Positions 8,368 to 17,539 are shown, numbered from the stretch's first letter. The stretch: 64,000 nt of DNA from Treponema sp. (GCA_017449265.1 JAFSJW010000080.1:1-64000), one strand, 5' to 3'. Numbers and translations are program-made. The notes: generated from the sequence alone by a model not told the origin.

Positions 8368-11300
8368 TTTATGCTCCCTATGATTTCTATTATCTCATCA
8401 AATTCAATATTTTCGATTGCAGAACCAAGTGCCTCCATTTTTTCCGATACGGAATCAGGAAGATTTGCGTTTTTGAGCTTTGCGAACTCTTTTTCGATTG
8501 TATCAAGGTCGCAGCTGTCACACGCGGAAACAATCTGAGCGAAAGTATTCTCTATTTCCTGTGGCGTCATTTCAGTCTTCTCTTTCGCGCTCTTTTCGCC
8601 ATAATTTTTGATTTGCGCGAGCGTTTCCGCGTACGAGCGGTAAAGTTCCAAAAGCGCGGGCGTTTTCTTCATAATCATAATTGTAGCTCGCGTGGCTTCC
8701 GGAACGCTTTGCCCCTGTGCCTTTTTTCCAAGCGATTCAAGCTCTTCCGCATCTTTGGAAAGTTTTGTTGCACCCAGAATGCGCGCAGAGCTTTTTAGCG
8801 CATGGACTTGAATCGTGTAATTTTTTAAGTCGCAATCCGAAAGGTAATTCTCTATGGCAGAGGATTTTTCGTCAATAGAAAATGCGAATGTTTTTGCGAT
8901 TTTGAGCCAATTCTGAAATCCGGCCGCATTTTCGATTGCTGCGGTAAAATCAAGTTTCTTTTCGTCAATCTGAGGAAAATCAGGCGGAATCTCGTAATCG
9001 CTTCTGTCTTCTTCTGCCTGACCGTCAGATTCTTGGATAAGTTCCGGCGAAAGCCATTTCCGAAGAGCATGGGCAAAGTCTTTTCCTTGCACTGGTTTTG
9101 GAACAAAATCATCGAATCCTTCCCGCAGGAACATTTCCCTGGCTCCGTTCACGGCGTTCGCGCTTAGTGCGATTATTGTCCTGTTGCGACCTCCCCCGTC
9201 CCGCGCCCTGATTTTTTTCATAGCCTCAACGCCATCCATCTCAGGCATCTGGTGATCCATGAAAATTATGTCAAAATTTTCGGCTGATGTTTTTTCAAGA
9301 GCCTCATAGCCGCTTGAGGCAGTTTCAGGCACTACGGCGAATTTTTTGAGAAGTCCTTGTGCCACCTGAATATTCACATCGTTGTCATCTACGATAAGGA
9401 TTTTTGCTTTGTTCGCAATGAACCCCATAGACTCTGTTTTGTCAACGAAAAGAGCTGCGAATTCGTTTTTGTTCAGAAGCTCCGCCACTGGAATATTTTT
9501 CAGGTTCGTCTGCTCATCATCAAACAAAGCCGCATCGAACAGCTTTTTGTAACATTCGGCGCATGCCTTTTTGTCTGTGATTTCTTGCGGAAGATTTATA
9601 TAAAAGCAGGAGCCTTTTCCGTACTCGGATGTTACTCCGATTGAGCCGCCCATGAGCTTCATCAGGTTCTTTGAGATTGTAAGGCCAAGTCCTGTTCCGC
9701 CTTTTGTCCTGTTGATTTTCATGTCAACTTGCGTGAAAGCATGGAAAAGTTTATCCAGGTCTTCTTTCCGTATTCCTGTTCCGGTGTCTATGACGCTGAT
9801 TTTAAGCCCGTCTTTGTCCTCAAAGTTCCGTAAGCTCTCCACGCGGATTGAGATTGTGCCCTTATCGGTGAATTTCGTCGCGTTTCCGGCAAGATTTATG
9901 AGAATCTGCCGTATTCTCATGTCGTCGCCGTGATAAAAGTTCGGAAGTTCAGGGTCTATCTGAATCAGAAGATTCACATCTTTTCCTGCCAGTTTCACAA
10001 GCACGATGTTCGACACATCGCTGAGCATTTTCAAAAGGTCGTAGTCCACGGGAACAATATCCATTTTGCCCGACTCGATTTTTGAAAAATCAAGGATGTC
10101 GTTTATGATTCCGACAAGATTTATGCCCGATGTCCGTATCTGGCGGATTGTGTTTTTCTCTGCATCGGAAAGGTTAAAGTCAAGCGCAAGTTCGCTCATT
10201 CCGACGATTGCGTTCATCGGAGTCCTGATTTCGTGGCTCATGTTCGCGAGGAACAAGGACTTCATTTTGTTCTCTTCTTTTGCAGTTCTGGTAAGGTCCT
10301 CAAGCGTAGCCACCGCTTCGTTTATCTGGTCGGCAAGAATATTGAACTCCATTATGTCGGAAGGCTCTATCCTTATTCCCAAGTTTCCGAGCATAATCTG
10401 AGTGAGCTTTTTCGTAATGTTCCGAAGGTGCTTTATGAAAGTCCTGTTAAAGAAAAAGTATATAATCAAGTAAAGTACAATGAATGTGACTATCTCGTAG
10501 ATGACCGAAATCGCAGTGTTGCTGAAAATAAGCCATGTGACCCTTGATTTTGGCATAGTCGATATTATCATAAATGTATTGTAGTTTTCGGTTACGAAAT
10601 AAACCTTGTTCTTGTACACAATATCCGAGAGAAGTTTCTTTGTACGGCTTCTTAAGATTCCGTGCGTTTCCTTAAAACCGACGATTTTTATAGGAAGATG
10701 CTTGTCGTATTCCTCCGCAGTACTTCCCACAATCGTATCGTTCTCGTCGATTACGAGCGTGTAGCCCGAAGTTTTGTCGGCGTTGTCCAAGGAGATGTTC
10801 CTTGCCGCAACCTCAAAAAAATGCTCTGTCATATCTGCATCGAACGCAAGGATTATAATCTTTCCGCCGTCAAGTTTCTTTCCTGCCACGACGATTTTTT
10901 TGCCATCGGCCTTAATCTCGCACATCGCGATTTGCACGGACTCAAGTTTTTTGAAAAGCGGCGCGTAAGTCACGCCAGTCTTAAGATTCTGCCCTTTTTG
11001 GAACGATTCGCCAAAAAAGCTGATTATGATTCCGTTCTCCTGTATAAGGGCAAGTTCCTTGATTTTATGCGAGCTTGCGACCAGACTCAGAAATTCGTTT
11101 CCTAGCGTGTCGTCTGGCAATGTTAAGCCGTCGTTTTGCGGAAGAAAACTGTCGGCAAGGCTCATCATTTTTGAAACGCTTTCCGTCTGCTCAAGAATTT
11201 TCTCTTCAAATGTTTTTCCCATGTAAGATTTTGCCGTTTCGCAAGTCCTGATAAGGTCGTCTTTTATTGTCCTGTTTATCATTCCGAACTGAAATGTAAA

Positions 11301-11381
11301 AATAATCAGGTTTGAGAAAAAAAGTACGGCAAGAAAAACTATGATGAACCGTTTTATTATGATTCTTGAAAGGTTCTGCAT
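8364..11381 (-). CDS. Hybrid sensor histidine kinase with receiver and HPt domains
   Basis: About 1005 residues. A membrane helix (about 10-33) and a second (about 283-312) bracket a periplasmic sensor region of dCache size. A HAMP-like linker leads to the H-box NMSHEIRTP (His near 385). The ATP domain has N-box GNATKFTDKG, G1 IDTGTGI and G2 GTGLGLTIS. A receiver domain starts at KILIVDDND, with phospho-acceptor Asp in FMDHQMPEMDG, and an HPt domain carries His in HALKSS. This is a complete internal phosphorelay. The ATG at 11381 has GAGGCGG eight nt upstream; the GTG two codons earlier is less well placed. It lies between the degenerate kinase and galE, each joined closely. Confidence 0.9.
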   Translation of the reverse strand: MQNLSRIIIKRFIIVFLAVLFFSNLIIFTFQFGMINRTIKDDLIRTCETAKSYMGKTFEEKILEQTESVSKMMSLADSFLPQNDGLTLPDDTLGNEFLSLVASSHKIKELALIQENGIIISFFGESFQKGQNLKTGVTYAPLFKKLESVQIAMCEIKADGKKIVVAGKKLDGGKIIILAFDADMTEHFFEVAARNISLDNADKTSGYTLVIDENDTIVGSTAEEYDKHLPIKIVGFKETHGILRSRTKKLLSDIVYKNKVYFVTENYNTFMIISTMPKSRVTWLIFSNTAISVIYEIVTFIVLYLIIYFFFNRTFIKHLRNITKKLTQIMLGNLGIRIEPSDIMEFNILADQINEAVATLEDLTRTAKEENKMKSLFLANMSHEIRTPMNAIVGMSELALDFNLSDAEKNTIRQIRTSGINLVGIINDILDFSKIESGKMDIVPVDYDLLKMLSDVSNIVLVKLAGKDVNLLIQIDPELPNFYHGDDMRIRQILINLAGNATKFTDKGTISIRVESLRNFEDKDGLKISVIDTGTGIRKEDLDKLFHAFTQVDMKINRTKGGTGLGLTISKNLMKLMGGSIGVTSEYGKGSCFYINLPQEITDKKACAECYKKLFDAALFDDEQTNLKNIPVAELLNKNEFAALFVDKTESMGFIANKAKILIVDDNDVNIQVAQGLLKKFAVVPETASSGYEALEKTSAENFDIIFMDHQMPEMDGVEAMKKIRARDGGGRNRTIIALSANAVNGAREMFLREGFDDFVPKPVQGKDFAHALRKWLSPELIQESDGQAEEDRSDYEIPPDFPQIDEKKLDFTAAIENAAGFQNWLKIAKTFAFSIDEKSSAIENYLSDCDLKNYTIQVHALKSSARILGATKLSKDAEELESLGKKAQGQSVPEATRATIMIMKKTPALLELYRSYAETLAQIKNYGEKSAKEKTEMTPQEIENTFAQIVSACDSCDLDTIEKEFAKLKNANLPDSVSEKMEALGSAIENIEFDEIIEIIGSIK

Positions 11382-11392
11382 GAGCACCGCCT

Positions 11393-12883
11393 CTATTCAT
11401 GGAGAATTTGGGTAAGTTTTGCTCCTGAGATGTTTTTCAGGTTGGAGCGTTTTGCATCGAATCTGGCTTCATCAAGAATCTGTCCGTAAACGGTCTTGCA
11501 TTTTTCATCGCATGCCGGATTGTACGGAAGAAAAACGGTGAAAGCCGAGCCTTTCGAGTACTGGGAGTTAATCTGGAACGAGCCGCCCATGTTCCGAATG
11601 ATTTTTCTTGCGAGCGAGAACGATTTGTACCTATGCTTGTCAGGAATCTCATTGAAATCAAGGCGCAGGTTTTCCAAATTTTCTTTTTTGATACCCACTC
11701 CCGTGTCCACCACAGTGATTTTAAGCTCCCCCACATTCTCAATTCTGAGCGCAATCATTCCCTTAGCCGTAAAATGAGCTGAGTTTTGGACCAGACAGTT
11801 GATTATAGCCTCAATTTCCGCTCTGTTTCCGTAGAATTCAGTGTTAAGCTCAGGGTCAATCTGGACTATGAAACTGATTTCTTTTTTTCCAAGCATGGAA
11901 AGGGCCAGCTTTGCAGCTTTTGCCGCAGTCTGCATTATATCATAATGCTCAGGCTCTTCATTTTCGTTTTCAGCGGAATTTGATTTTTCGATGAAAAAGA
12001 TTATGAATATGAAAAGGGAGATTAGCACGATTGTGTTTATAATCGCAGAAATAACCCAAAACATATACAGGACTGACGCCGCTTCTTTTTTTGGCAGAAC
12101 TGAGATTATCGTATACCCGTCGAACCGTCTTGCGGTAAAGTACGAGCTTTTCCCGTGGATTTTATCTGAGCAGAGAACTCCTTCTTTCACATTTGTAACT
12201 CCCTTCGTCTTCTTGAACCCGATTTTTGTAGCAGGATTCCCGTAGCTCCCTCCGCCGTACATATCGCTGATTATGGTTCCGTGGTCATCGAATATCAAGA
12301 TGTAACCGGTTCTTCTGATTGTGAAAGTATAAGCAAAATTAGTCAGGTGCGCCAGAAACAAATATTCGAGTTGTTCGCTCGGGTATCTTATGAAAACTGC
12401 CCCTCCGTGCGCCATTTTCCCCGCGCATATTAAGTTAGTCCCTGAGATTTTGTCAAAATCGGACACGGCCTCATTGTCAGCGAAGAGCTTTTTCAGAACT
12501 GGCCTGAAATCGGGGTCAAATTTTGCGTTGAAGGACTTATCGTAAGTCTTTTTCCCGCACGATATGAGAACCGCCCCGTCATCATCTGTGACCGTAATTT
12601 CCTCCGCATTGAGGTTCTCCATGATTTTTTGCAAATCTTGAGTGGAAATATTCTCTTTCTCACTGTCAATCTCAGAGGCAATATACTTTGTTCTGGAAAG
12701 AAACTGCTCCGTAAAGTCCGATATTATTTTTTCGACTACCGCGCTGGAGCTTGAGGCGAGCTGCTGGCGTACTGAACTCCTTGAGAGTATGCTCTTAGTA
12801 ATCAAAGAAAGAAATAACGAAAGAGCCAAGGCAAGGATGAAAGAAATAGCAACCGTTTTCTTTGCAGAGAGAGTCAGCTTCAT
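11393..12883 (-). CDS. Degenerate sensor histidine kinase (pseudokinase candidate)
   Basis: A 496-residue membrane protein with two helices (about 10-30 and 275-300) around a periplasmic sensor region. It is a paralogue of the downstream hybrid kinase: both share a block ending SNLKNI/TNLKNI after the ATP domain. The H-box/dimerisation domain is missing: the protein passes from the second helix straight into QIDPELNTEFYGN, where the partner has a full HisKA. The N-box (QNSAHFTAKG) and G1 (VDTGVGI) are kept, but the G2 loop GTGLGL is replaced by YKSFSLARK. It stops before any receiver domain. It probably senses a signal without autophosphorylating, perhaps through a complex with the partner kinase. 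Its ATG overlaps the regulator stop. Confidence 0.75.
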   Translation of the reverse strand: MKLTLSAKKTVAISFILALALSLFLSLITKSILSRSSVRQQLASSSSAVVEKIISDFTEQFLSRTKYIASEIDSEKENISTQDLQKIMENLNAEEITVTDDDGAVLISCGKKTYDKSFNAKFDPDFRPVLKKLFADNEAVSDFDKISGTNLICAGKMAHGGAVFIRYPSEQLEYLFLAHLTNFAYTFTIRRTGYILIFDDHGTIISDMYGGGSYGNPATKIGFKKTKGVTNVKEGVLCSDKIHGKSSYFTARRFDGYTIISVLPKKEAASVLYMFWVISAIINTIVLISLFIFIIFFIEKSNSAENENEEPEHYDIMQTAAKAAKLALSMLGKKEISFIVQIDPELNTEFYGNRAEIEAIINCLVQNSAHFTAKGMIALRIENVGELKITVVDTGVGIKKENLENLRLDFNEIPDKHRYKSFSLARKIIRNMGGSFQINSQYSKGSAFTVFLPYNPACDEKCKTVYGQILDEARFDAKRSNLKNISGAKLTQILHE

Positions 12884-13719
12884 TTTTTTCCAAGAACCTC
12901 ATCAATTTTCATAATAAGCGCGTCTTTTCCTGATGATTTGAGGAGGTAGCCATCCGGCTCGTAGCTCAGGGCTTTTTTTATCATCTCGGAGTCGTTCACT
13001 CCCGTAAGGAAAATAATCGGAATATTTTTGAAACGCTCTTCGTCCCGAATGTTTTTCATTGTTTCAGGACCGTCCATGTAAGGCATCTCGTAGTCAAGGA
13101 GAATAAGAGCCGGTATTTCTTTCTGAATGAACTGGATTCCTTGCGAGCCTGATTTTACGACTGAAACTTTGTATTTTTCCTTGAGCCAGTTCATCAGCGT
13201 GCGCAGCATTATGATGTCGTCATCGATTACGAGAATATGCGGCTTGTTCTTCTCCGCCTCCCGCAAAAGCTCTTCTTCGGCGCGCTCTGCTTTCCTTGCG
13301 TCAGGATCCACTTTGCGCCTCAGCTCTATGATTTTTTCCTCAGATTTTACGGCGTCCTGGAAAAACGGAATGTCCTTGCGCATATTGAGCAGGTAAGTCA
13401 CAAATTCCGCGAATGTGAACGGAGTTGCGAGCGTGGCGGCTCCGTCTATGCTTACTCCGTTCAAATCCTCCTGCTGCCCGAATACAAGGAATTTCGTCTG
13501 ACTCGGGCACTTTTTCTCTATTTCGCACAGAATCGATTTTTCTTCATCAGATGTTTTTGAAACATAGCATAAAAACATAATCGGTTTGAATTCTTTGCAG
13601 GCATCGATAAGAGTATCGTAATCGTAATTAAATTCTTTCATGTAAAAATACGGTTCAAGCTGCTTGCAAATCGAGTTTTCCTCATTGTTTTTGCTTGATA
13701 AAAAGAAAATGTCCCTCAT
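12880..13719 (-). CDS. Two-domain response regulator without output domain
   Basis: A 279-residue cytoplasmic protein. Residues about 1-115 look like a receiver fold that has lost the acidic pocket; residues 157-279 are a standard receiver: VIDDD, phospho-acceptor Asp209 in LLDYEMPYMDG, Thr in FLTGV, and Lys260 in LLKSS. A charged helical linker (EERAEEELLREAEK type) joins them. There is no DNA-binding, GGDEF or enzyme domain, so it must act by protein contact, perhaps as a phosphate carrier for the kinases encoded after it. It is the first gene of the operon; a CTGGAGA ribosome site precedes the ATG and a -10-like TATACT lies upstream. Confidence 0.8.
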   Translation of the reverse strand: MRDIFFLSSKNNEENSICKQLEPYFYMKEFNYDYDTLIDACKEFKPIMFLCYVSKTSDEEKSILCEIEKKCPSQTKFLVFGQQEDLNGVSIDGAATLATPFTFAEFVTYLLNMRKDIPFFQDAVKSEEKIIELRRKVDPDARKAERAEEELLREAEKNKPHILVIDDDIIMLRTLMNWLKEKYKVSVVKSGSQGIQFIQKEIPALILLDYEMPYMDGPETMKNIRDEERFKNIPIIFLTGVNDSEMIKKALSYEPDGYLLKSSGKDALIMKIDEVLGKK

Positions 13720-14002
13720 TTTTTTCTCCAGATGAAATTATATTTAAGTATAACCCAAAAAATCAGTTTTCAGGGCTGCCTTAAATATTAATATTATAGA
13801 TGAAAATTGCTTTAATTACAAAATTTTTATTCAAAGTTTTGACATCTTCACGACCTATGTTTTTGATACTGACCTAATCTGCCGATATTTAAAAATAGCG
13901 GTGTTCGGAAAAAATCTGGTTACGATTTAACAGTTTTACTGTTCTTTTACTGTAGGTTTCTGAACTTGGTTCAGCCTGCTATTTTTTGGTGTAAATATTT
14001 TT

Positions 14003-14581
14003 ATGAATAGGCATTTTTTTTCACTAACGATATTTCTTTTTCTCTTTGTCATGTGCGGGGCGCAGCTTCCGGCGGCGCAAAAAGACCGGCGGACAATAAA
14101 ACCATCTCTTGATGCGGTAGGGACTTTCAAGCGCGCAAAAGCAGTTGCGGAAAACTATAATCTGAAAATCTTCGTGGAGAACAAAGAGTGGGGAAAAACT
14201 GATTTAGTCGCATACAACAAAAAGAGCGGCGAAGGCGTGGTTTATTTCTACAAGTACATAAAGTCAGCCCAGAGAATCATTGAGTTTTGCTATTACAATC
14301 TTGCCGGGGCAGCAGAGTCGGAAATACGCATTTATGACGATGATGACCTTCTTGTGCTCAAAAATACTTTCGATGTCGTTGATTTTTCATCTGGCACCCA
14401 TTACATGACATTCGACCTTTACAAAATCTACACGGAGCATCTTGTGATGCAGCGAGAAATCATAAAGGCCGAATACAAGAAAAAATACGGAATGTCTTTT
14501 TTCGAGGAAATGAATCCAAATCAGCCAAAAACTCGGGCTGATGAATACGGCAGGATTTTCCTTATTTCCACGGAAAAATAA
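14003..14581 (+). CDS. Secreted protein of unknown function, 192 aa
   Basis: The N-terminus (MNRHFFSLTIFLFLFVMC...AQLPAAQ) is a signal peptide. The mature part is alpha/beta with a DDDDLLVLK loop and a conserved-looking C-terminal segment. I do not recognise a family. No Shine-Dalgarno is visible before the ATG; a TAAATA-like box lies close upstream. Its last 20 bases overlap the 3' end of the convergent membrane-protein gene. The 280-bp gap before it (13720-14002) is AT-rich and holds the promoter area of the divergent signalling operon; I see nothing else there. Confidence 0.6.
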   Translation: MNRHFFSLTIFLFLFVMCGAQLPAAQKDRRTIKPSLDAVGTFKRAKAVAENYNLKIFVENKEWGKTDLVAYNKKSGEGVVYFYKYIKSAQRIIEFCYYNLAGAAESEIRIYDDDDLLVLKNTFDVVDFSSGTHYMTFDLYKIYTEHLVMQREIIKAEYKKKYGMSFFEEMNPNQPKTRADEYGRIFLISTEK

Positions 14582-15377
14582 TGCTTCCGAGCTTGAGCGG
14601 GCCAAGCGTCTCACGGTCTTCTTGCAAAAGCTCGTCCCACGGAACTTCGCTGCGCTTGTCGCGGTCATTCTCAAAACCAGGTTCTTTTTGGTTCATCTCC
14701 TCAATCCAGTCGTATTTGTAAAGGCGCAGACGAAGCGCGTTCGTTGACGACAGCACAAGCCCGCTTATTCCGGGAAACAGGGTGAACACAATCAGCGAGA
14801 GAATGAACAGAATTATATTGTACACGAACACCAGGACTGAAAATCCGGCGTTGTCAAAAAATACGATGAACGATTTTTTGAGGCACTTTGAGAAATTGTT
14901 CTCGTCTTGCAGAAAATAAAGCGGTATGAACCACTGGAGCGCAATGACGCAGACAAGCGTGAACCAGCTTAGGATTGCGGTGAACAAAATTCCTATGACG
15001 CTTCCTGTGCTGATGAACATCCGTATGTAGTATGAGATTCCGAATCTGAGTAAAAGAATCGAGGTCGCATAGAAAATTCCGAACGAAAACCCGATTTTCC
15101 AGACATGCTTTATTGCGATGAAAAAAAGCGAGAATCGTGCCGCATCGTAGTTTGCGATTTTTGCGGCGTTCATTCCGCATGAGAACACGATTACTGAAAA
15201 AATGCCGGCTAAGATTATCAGCATAGGATATTGAAGCACCGGCGCAACATCTGAAATAAGGCGCAGCGCGTAATATGCGGCTACGGCGAACGCAAGCGGG
15301 AATACATTCTGCAGGATAAGGAAAAAGAAATTTTCCCAGCCGTCAGAAAAATTTTTTTTAAGGAAAAATTTAAACAT
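14562..15377 (-). CDS. Polytopic membrane protein, 271 aa
   Basis: About six hydrophobic segments of membrane-spanning length occur between residues 15 and 215, followed by a charged cytoplasmic-looking tail rich in acidic residues and Trp/Pro. The first residues (MFKFFLKKNFSDGWENFFF) form an amphipathic lead. The ATG at 15377 is chosen over an in-frame start at 15467 because a TATACT box (15384-15389) sits six nt upstream of it. No transport or enzyme motif is recognised. Confidence 0.6.
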   Translation of the reverse strand: MFKFFLKKNFSDGWENFFFLILQNVFPLAFAVAAYYALRLISDVAPVLQYPMLIILAGIFSVIVFSCGMNAAKIANYDAARFSLFFIAIKHVWKIGFSFGIFYATSILLLRFGISYYIRMFISTGSVIGILFTAILSWFTLVCVIALQWFIPLYFLQDENNFSKCLKKSFIVFFDNAGFSVLVFVYNIILFILSLIVFTLFPGISGLVLSSTNALRLRLYKYDWIEEMNQKEPGFENDRDKRSEVPWDELLQEDRETLGPLKLGSIIFPWK

Positions 15378-15383
15378 AAAAGA

Positions 15384-15389
15384 AGTATA
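15384..15389 (-). promoter_or_regulatory. -10 box six nt before a start codon (leaderless)
   Basis: Minus-strand TATACT is followed by six nt and the ATG at 15377. The -35 region (TTTTCT at 17 bp) is weak. Confidence 0.5.
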
Positions 15390-15606
15390 AATGGTAAATC
15401 CGTTTGAGAAAAGAGCACTACATAAAAAATGATAAATATTGCTGCAATCTTTTTCATAATATTTCAACGAAATTTTTTATGAGTATATCATTTTTTTCCT
15501 TATTCTTTTCAAATGCCTGTGGATTTTCGTCAAGAGCTGCCCTATAGATTTCTTTTTGGTTGCACCAAACGGCTCAATTCGTGTTATACTGAAAGCGGAG
15601 GTAATT

Positions 15607-15819
15607 ATGACGCTTACTCTTACAATTCAAAATGCGGATAAAAATTTGTTCGATGCATTGAAAGGTGTTATCAAACTTTCTCCAAAAGCCCGCGTCACGG
15701 TGAAAAAATCTGATGATGATTTTTTCAGTGAGGCTAATATTCGTCATCTAGAGGAAATGAAAACCCTTGACGATGAAGGCAAACTAAAATTTACCCAGCA
15801 TGACTTAATCGAGGGATAA
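15607..15819 (+). CDS. Antitoxin of a YoeB-type toxin-antitoxin module
   Basis: A 70-residue acidic protein. Its N-terminal half forms a beta-alpha unit (MTLTLTIQNADKNLFDALKG) and the tail is acidic and helical (EANIRHLEEMKTLDDEGK), as in RelB/Phd-like antitoxins that wrap the toxin. The ATG at 15607 follows a GCGGAGG ribosome site; a TATACT box at 15585-15590 gives a short leader. The toxin gene begins six nt after its stop. By family analogy it neutralises the toxin and represses its own promoter. Confidence 0.8.
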   Translation: MTLTLTIQNADKNLFDALKGVIKLSPKARVTVKKSDDDFFSEANIRHLEEMKTLDDEGKLKFTQHDLIEG

Positions 15820-15825
15820 GAACGA

Positions 15826-16089
15826 ATGAATAAAATTTGGACGGACGAGGCTTGGGAGCAATATCTTTATTGGCAGGAGCAAGACCGAAAAACACTCAGA
15901 AAACTGAATAAATTGTTGACTGATATCGAACGGAACGGAAATGAGGGATTAGGTCATCCTGAGCCACTGAAAGATAACCTTTCAGGCTTGTGGAGTCGTG
16001 AAATCGATAAGAAAAATCGCCTTGTATATAAGATTGAAGGTGACTGCATAAAAATCTTTCAGTGCAAAAATCATTACGATGACAAATAA
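15826..16089 (+). CDS. Txe/YoeB family mRNA interferase toxin
   Basis: An 87-residue basic protein with the complete YoeB signature: AWEQYLYWQEQDRKTLRKLN, then GHPEPLK (catalytic Glu), LSGLWSREIDKKNRLVY (catalytic Arg) and the C-terminal CKNHYDD (His and Tyr). The family cleaves mRNA at the ribosomal A site. It lies directly behind its antitoxin and the pair is followed by the terminator at 16090. All catalytic residues are present, so it should be active. Confidence 0.92.
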   Translation: MNKIWTDEAWEQYLYWQEQDRKTLRKLNKLLTDIERNGNEGLGHPEPLKDNLSGLWSREIDKKNRLVYKIEGDCIKIFQCKNHYDDK

Positions 16090-16117
16090 AGCCGTCCCAC
16101 GGTTTGTGCGGACGGCT
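16090..16117. terminator. Bidirectional terminator between toxin gene and YD-repeat gene
   Basis: An eight-bp stem AGCCGTCC/GGACGGCT with a 12-nt loop begins inside the last bases after the toxin stop. T-rich sequence follows on the minus strand (TTTATTTG) and, further away, on the plus strand. It separates two convergent genes. Confidence 0.6.
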
Positions 16118-16152
16118 GGGGATGCGATGGAAAATTTTTTTGTGTGTGGGGG

Positions 16153-17007
16153 CTAATCTTCTTCGTTAGGAACACAATACAAAAAAGCTCTTCTGGGCTT
16201 GCCATCATCATAGAACTCGTATTCATAGAAATAGTCGTGAATTGAACTAGATCCATAAACACTAAAATTATAGCAAGGTATAAATTCAGGAAGCACGCCA
16301 TTTACATGGACTATGTTTCCATTGCAGTCATATCCATAGTGTATATCTTCATAATCTAATTTTCTACAAAGTAATTTTCCGTCGTTATCAAACTCATATT
16401 GATAAGAATACTTAGAAGTTATAGAGTCGTGATTTTTTAATTCCGATGAGCGGGTTACATGAATTAAATTTCCTCTGTCATCGTATTCAAAATGACATAT
16501 TCTTTTTCTAATTTCCCAACACCTCTTTTTACCGTCATAGTGTTTCGTAAAATATTTTCCGTAGATTTTGTTTCCTTTTCCGTCGTATTCAAAAAAGAAT
16601 TCTTCTGCTGGTTCTTCGTAACCGTCCGAATTTTCTTCATGCTTGCAGTAAATCAAGTTTCCTTTTGAATCATATTTTAAGTTATAATTATCTACTGTTA
16701 CCAATCGATACTCTTTAGAGTTTTTTTGCTTCTCATAATATTCTGATTTTTTAAAAATAAGGTTTCCATGCGAATCATAGTTGCATCAGGTTTTGTCCCA
16801 ATTCACAACGCCGTCTTTCTGACGAGGTATTGCGTGTATTTCATTTCCATCTAGTAGAAGCAAATGGCAAGCAGACCATAGTACATATATCGCATTTCCT
16901 TTCGTATCAAATTCTACAATTCGGTTTAACTGAGCCCATTTTCCAATAGTTTCATTGTTCACGGTAAATTCTTTATATACGGGTTCCCAAAATTTGTATT
17001 CTTCCAT
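16153..17007 (-). pseudogene. YD-repeat protein interrupted by an in-frame TGA
   Basis: From the ATG at 17007 (AAGGA upstream) the frame encodes 73 residues, meets TGA at 16786-16788, then stays open in the same frame for another 210 codons to 16153. Both parts carry the same repeat type: FDTKGNAIYV before the stop, and YDSHGNLIF, YDSKGNLIY, YDGKGNKIY, YDDRGNLIH and YDCNGNIVH after it. These are YD (RHS-like) repeats. A single substitution restores a protein of about 284 residues. It has no signal peptide. TGA is a normal stop elsewhere in the window, so this is most simply a recent nonsense mutation. Confidence 0.75.
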
Positions 17008-17108
17008 ATTGATTCCTTTTGTGTTTTTGTTAAAGCTGAACTCCCTCTTTCAATCTGCTTACATGAAAGAGGAATTGAACGCAGAGTTTTCAAAGAATTC
17101 TTCTTTTT

Positions 17109-17131
17109 TTTGACATTTACTGAATGTCAAA
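17109..17131. promoter_or_regulatory. Operator-like dyad 1 upstream of the XRE regulator
   Basis: Perfect 9-bp arms TTTGACATT and AATGTCAAA surround a five-nt centre. It shares the layout TTGACA-N9-TGTCAA with the second dyad 54 bp downstream and lies between the regulator and the divergent YD-repeat gene. Confidence 0.6.
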
Positions 17132-17163
17132 TCTTGTTCTATTTTACCATACGATTATCCGAG

Positions 17164-17184
17164 TTGACAAGCAGTGAATGTCAA
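17164..17184. promoter_or_regulatory. Operator-like dyad 2, overlapping a -35 box
   Basis: TTGACA-N9-TGTCAA, with the right half (GTGAATGTCAA) almost the same as in dyad 1 (CTGAATGTCAA). The TTGACA half is also a consensus -35 placed 17 bp from TTATAT (17187-17192), so a protein bound here would block that promoter. The -10 abuts the ATG at 17193, so that promoter may not serve the full gene. Confidence 0.55.
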
Positions 17185-17192
17185 TTTTATAT

Positions 17193-17465
17193 ATGTTCAA
17201 AAATAAGAACGGAACGCTGAACAACATATCGGGCAAGAACATTTCACGGATAAGAAAACTAATCTCACCAACGATGTCGCAGCGCGCTCTTGCTGACAGG
17301 CTTCAGCTGTGCGGAATTGATGTTGACAAGAACGCAATACAGCGAATTGAGTGCGGAAAACGGTTCGTAACGGACATAGAGCTTGTTGCGATTGCAGAAG
17401 TTCTTGGCGTGACAGTCTTGGAGCTTCTTTCCCATGAAGAACTTCCTGTAAATAATCCTCAATAA
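17193..17465 (+). CDS. XRE-family helix-turn-helix transcriptional regulator
   Basis: A 90-residue protein. The helix-turn-helix spans about residues 15-75: ISRIRKL, MSQRALADRLQLCGIDVDKNAIQRIECGKRFVTDIEL, and VAIAEVLGVTVLELL. It matches a small stand-alone XRE group found widely in bacteria. It probably binds the two dyads in front of it and controls itself, possibly with the divergent YD-repeat gene. An in-frame ATG at 17178 is an alternative start; neither has a good ribosome site. Confidence 0.75.
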   Translation: MFKNKNGTLNNISGKNISRIRKLISPTMSQRALADRLQLCGIDVDKNAIQRIECGKRFVTDIELVAIAEVLGVTVLELLSHEELPVNNPQ

Positions 17466-17510
17466 ATAGAGATTCACTAAAAAAAATCAAGAAAAATCCC
17501 CAAAAAAAAT

Positions 17511-17539
17511 TTGCCTTTTGATTTTTCTTTGATTATTTT
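17511..17539 (+). promoter_or_regulatory. Promoter of grpE
   Basis: TTGCCT (17511-17516), 17-bp spacer, TATTTT (17534-17539), giving a leader of about 20 nt before the ATG at 17565. No CIRCE-like inverted repeat is visible. Confidence 0.5.
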
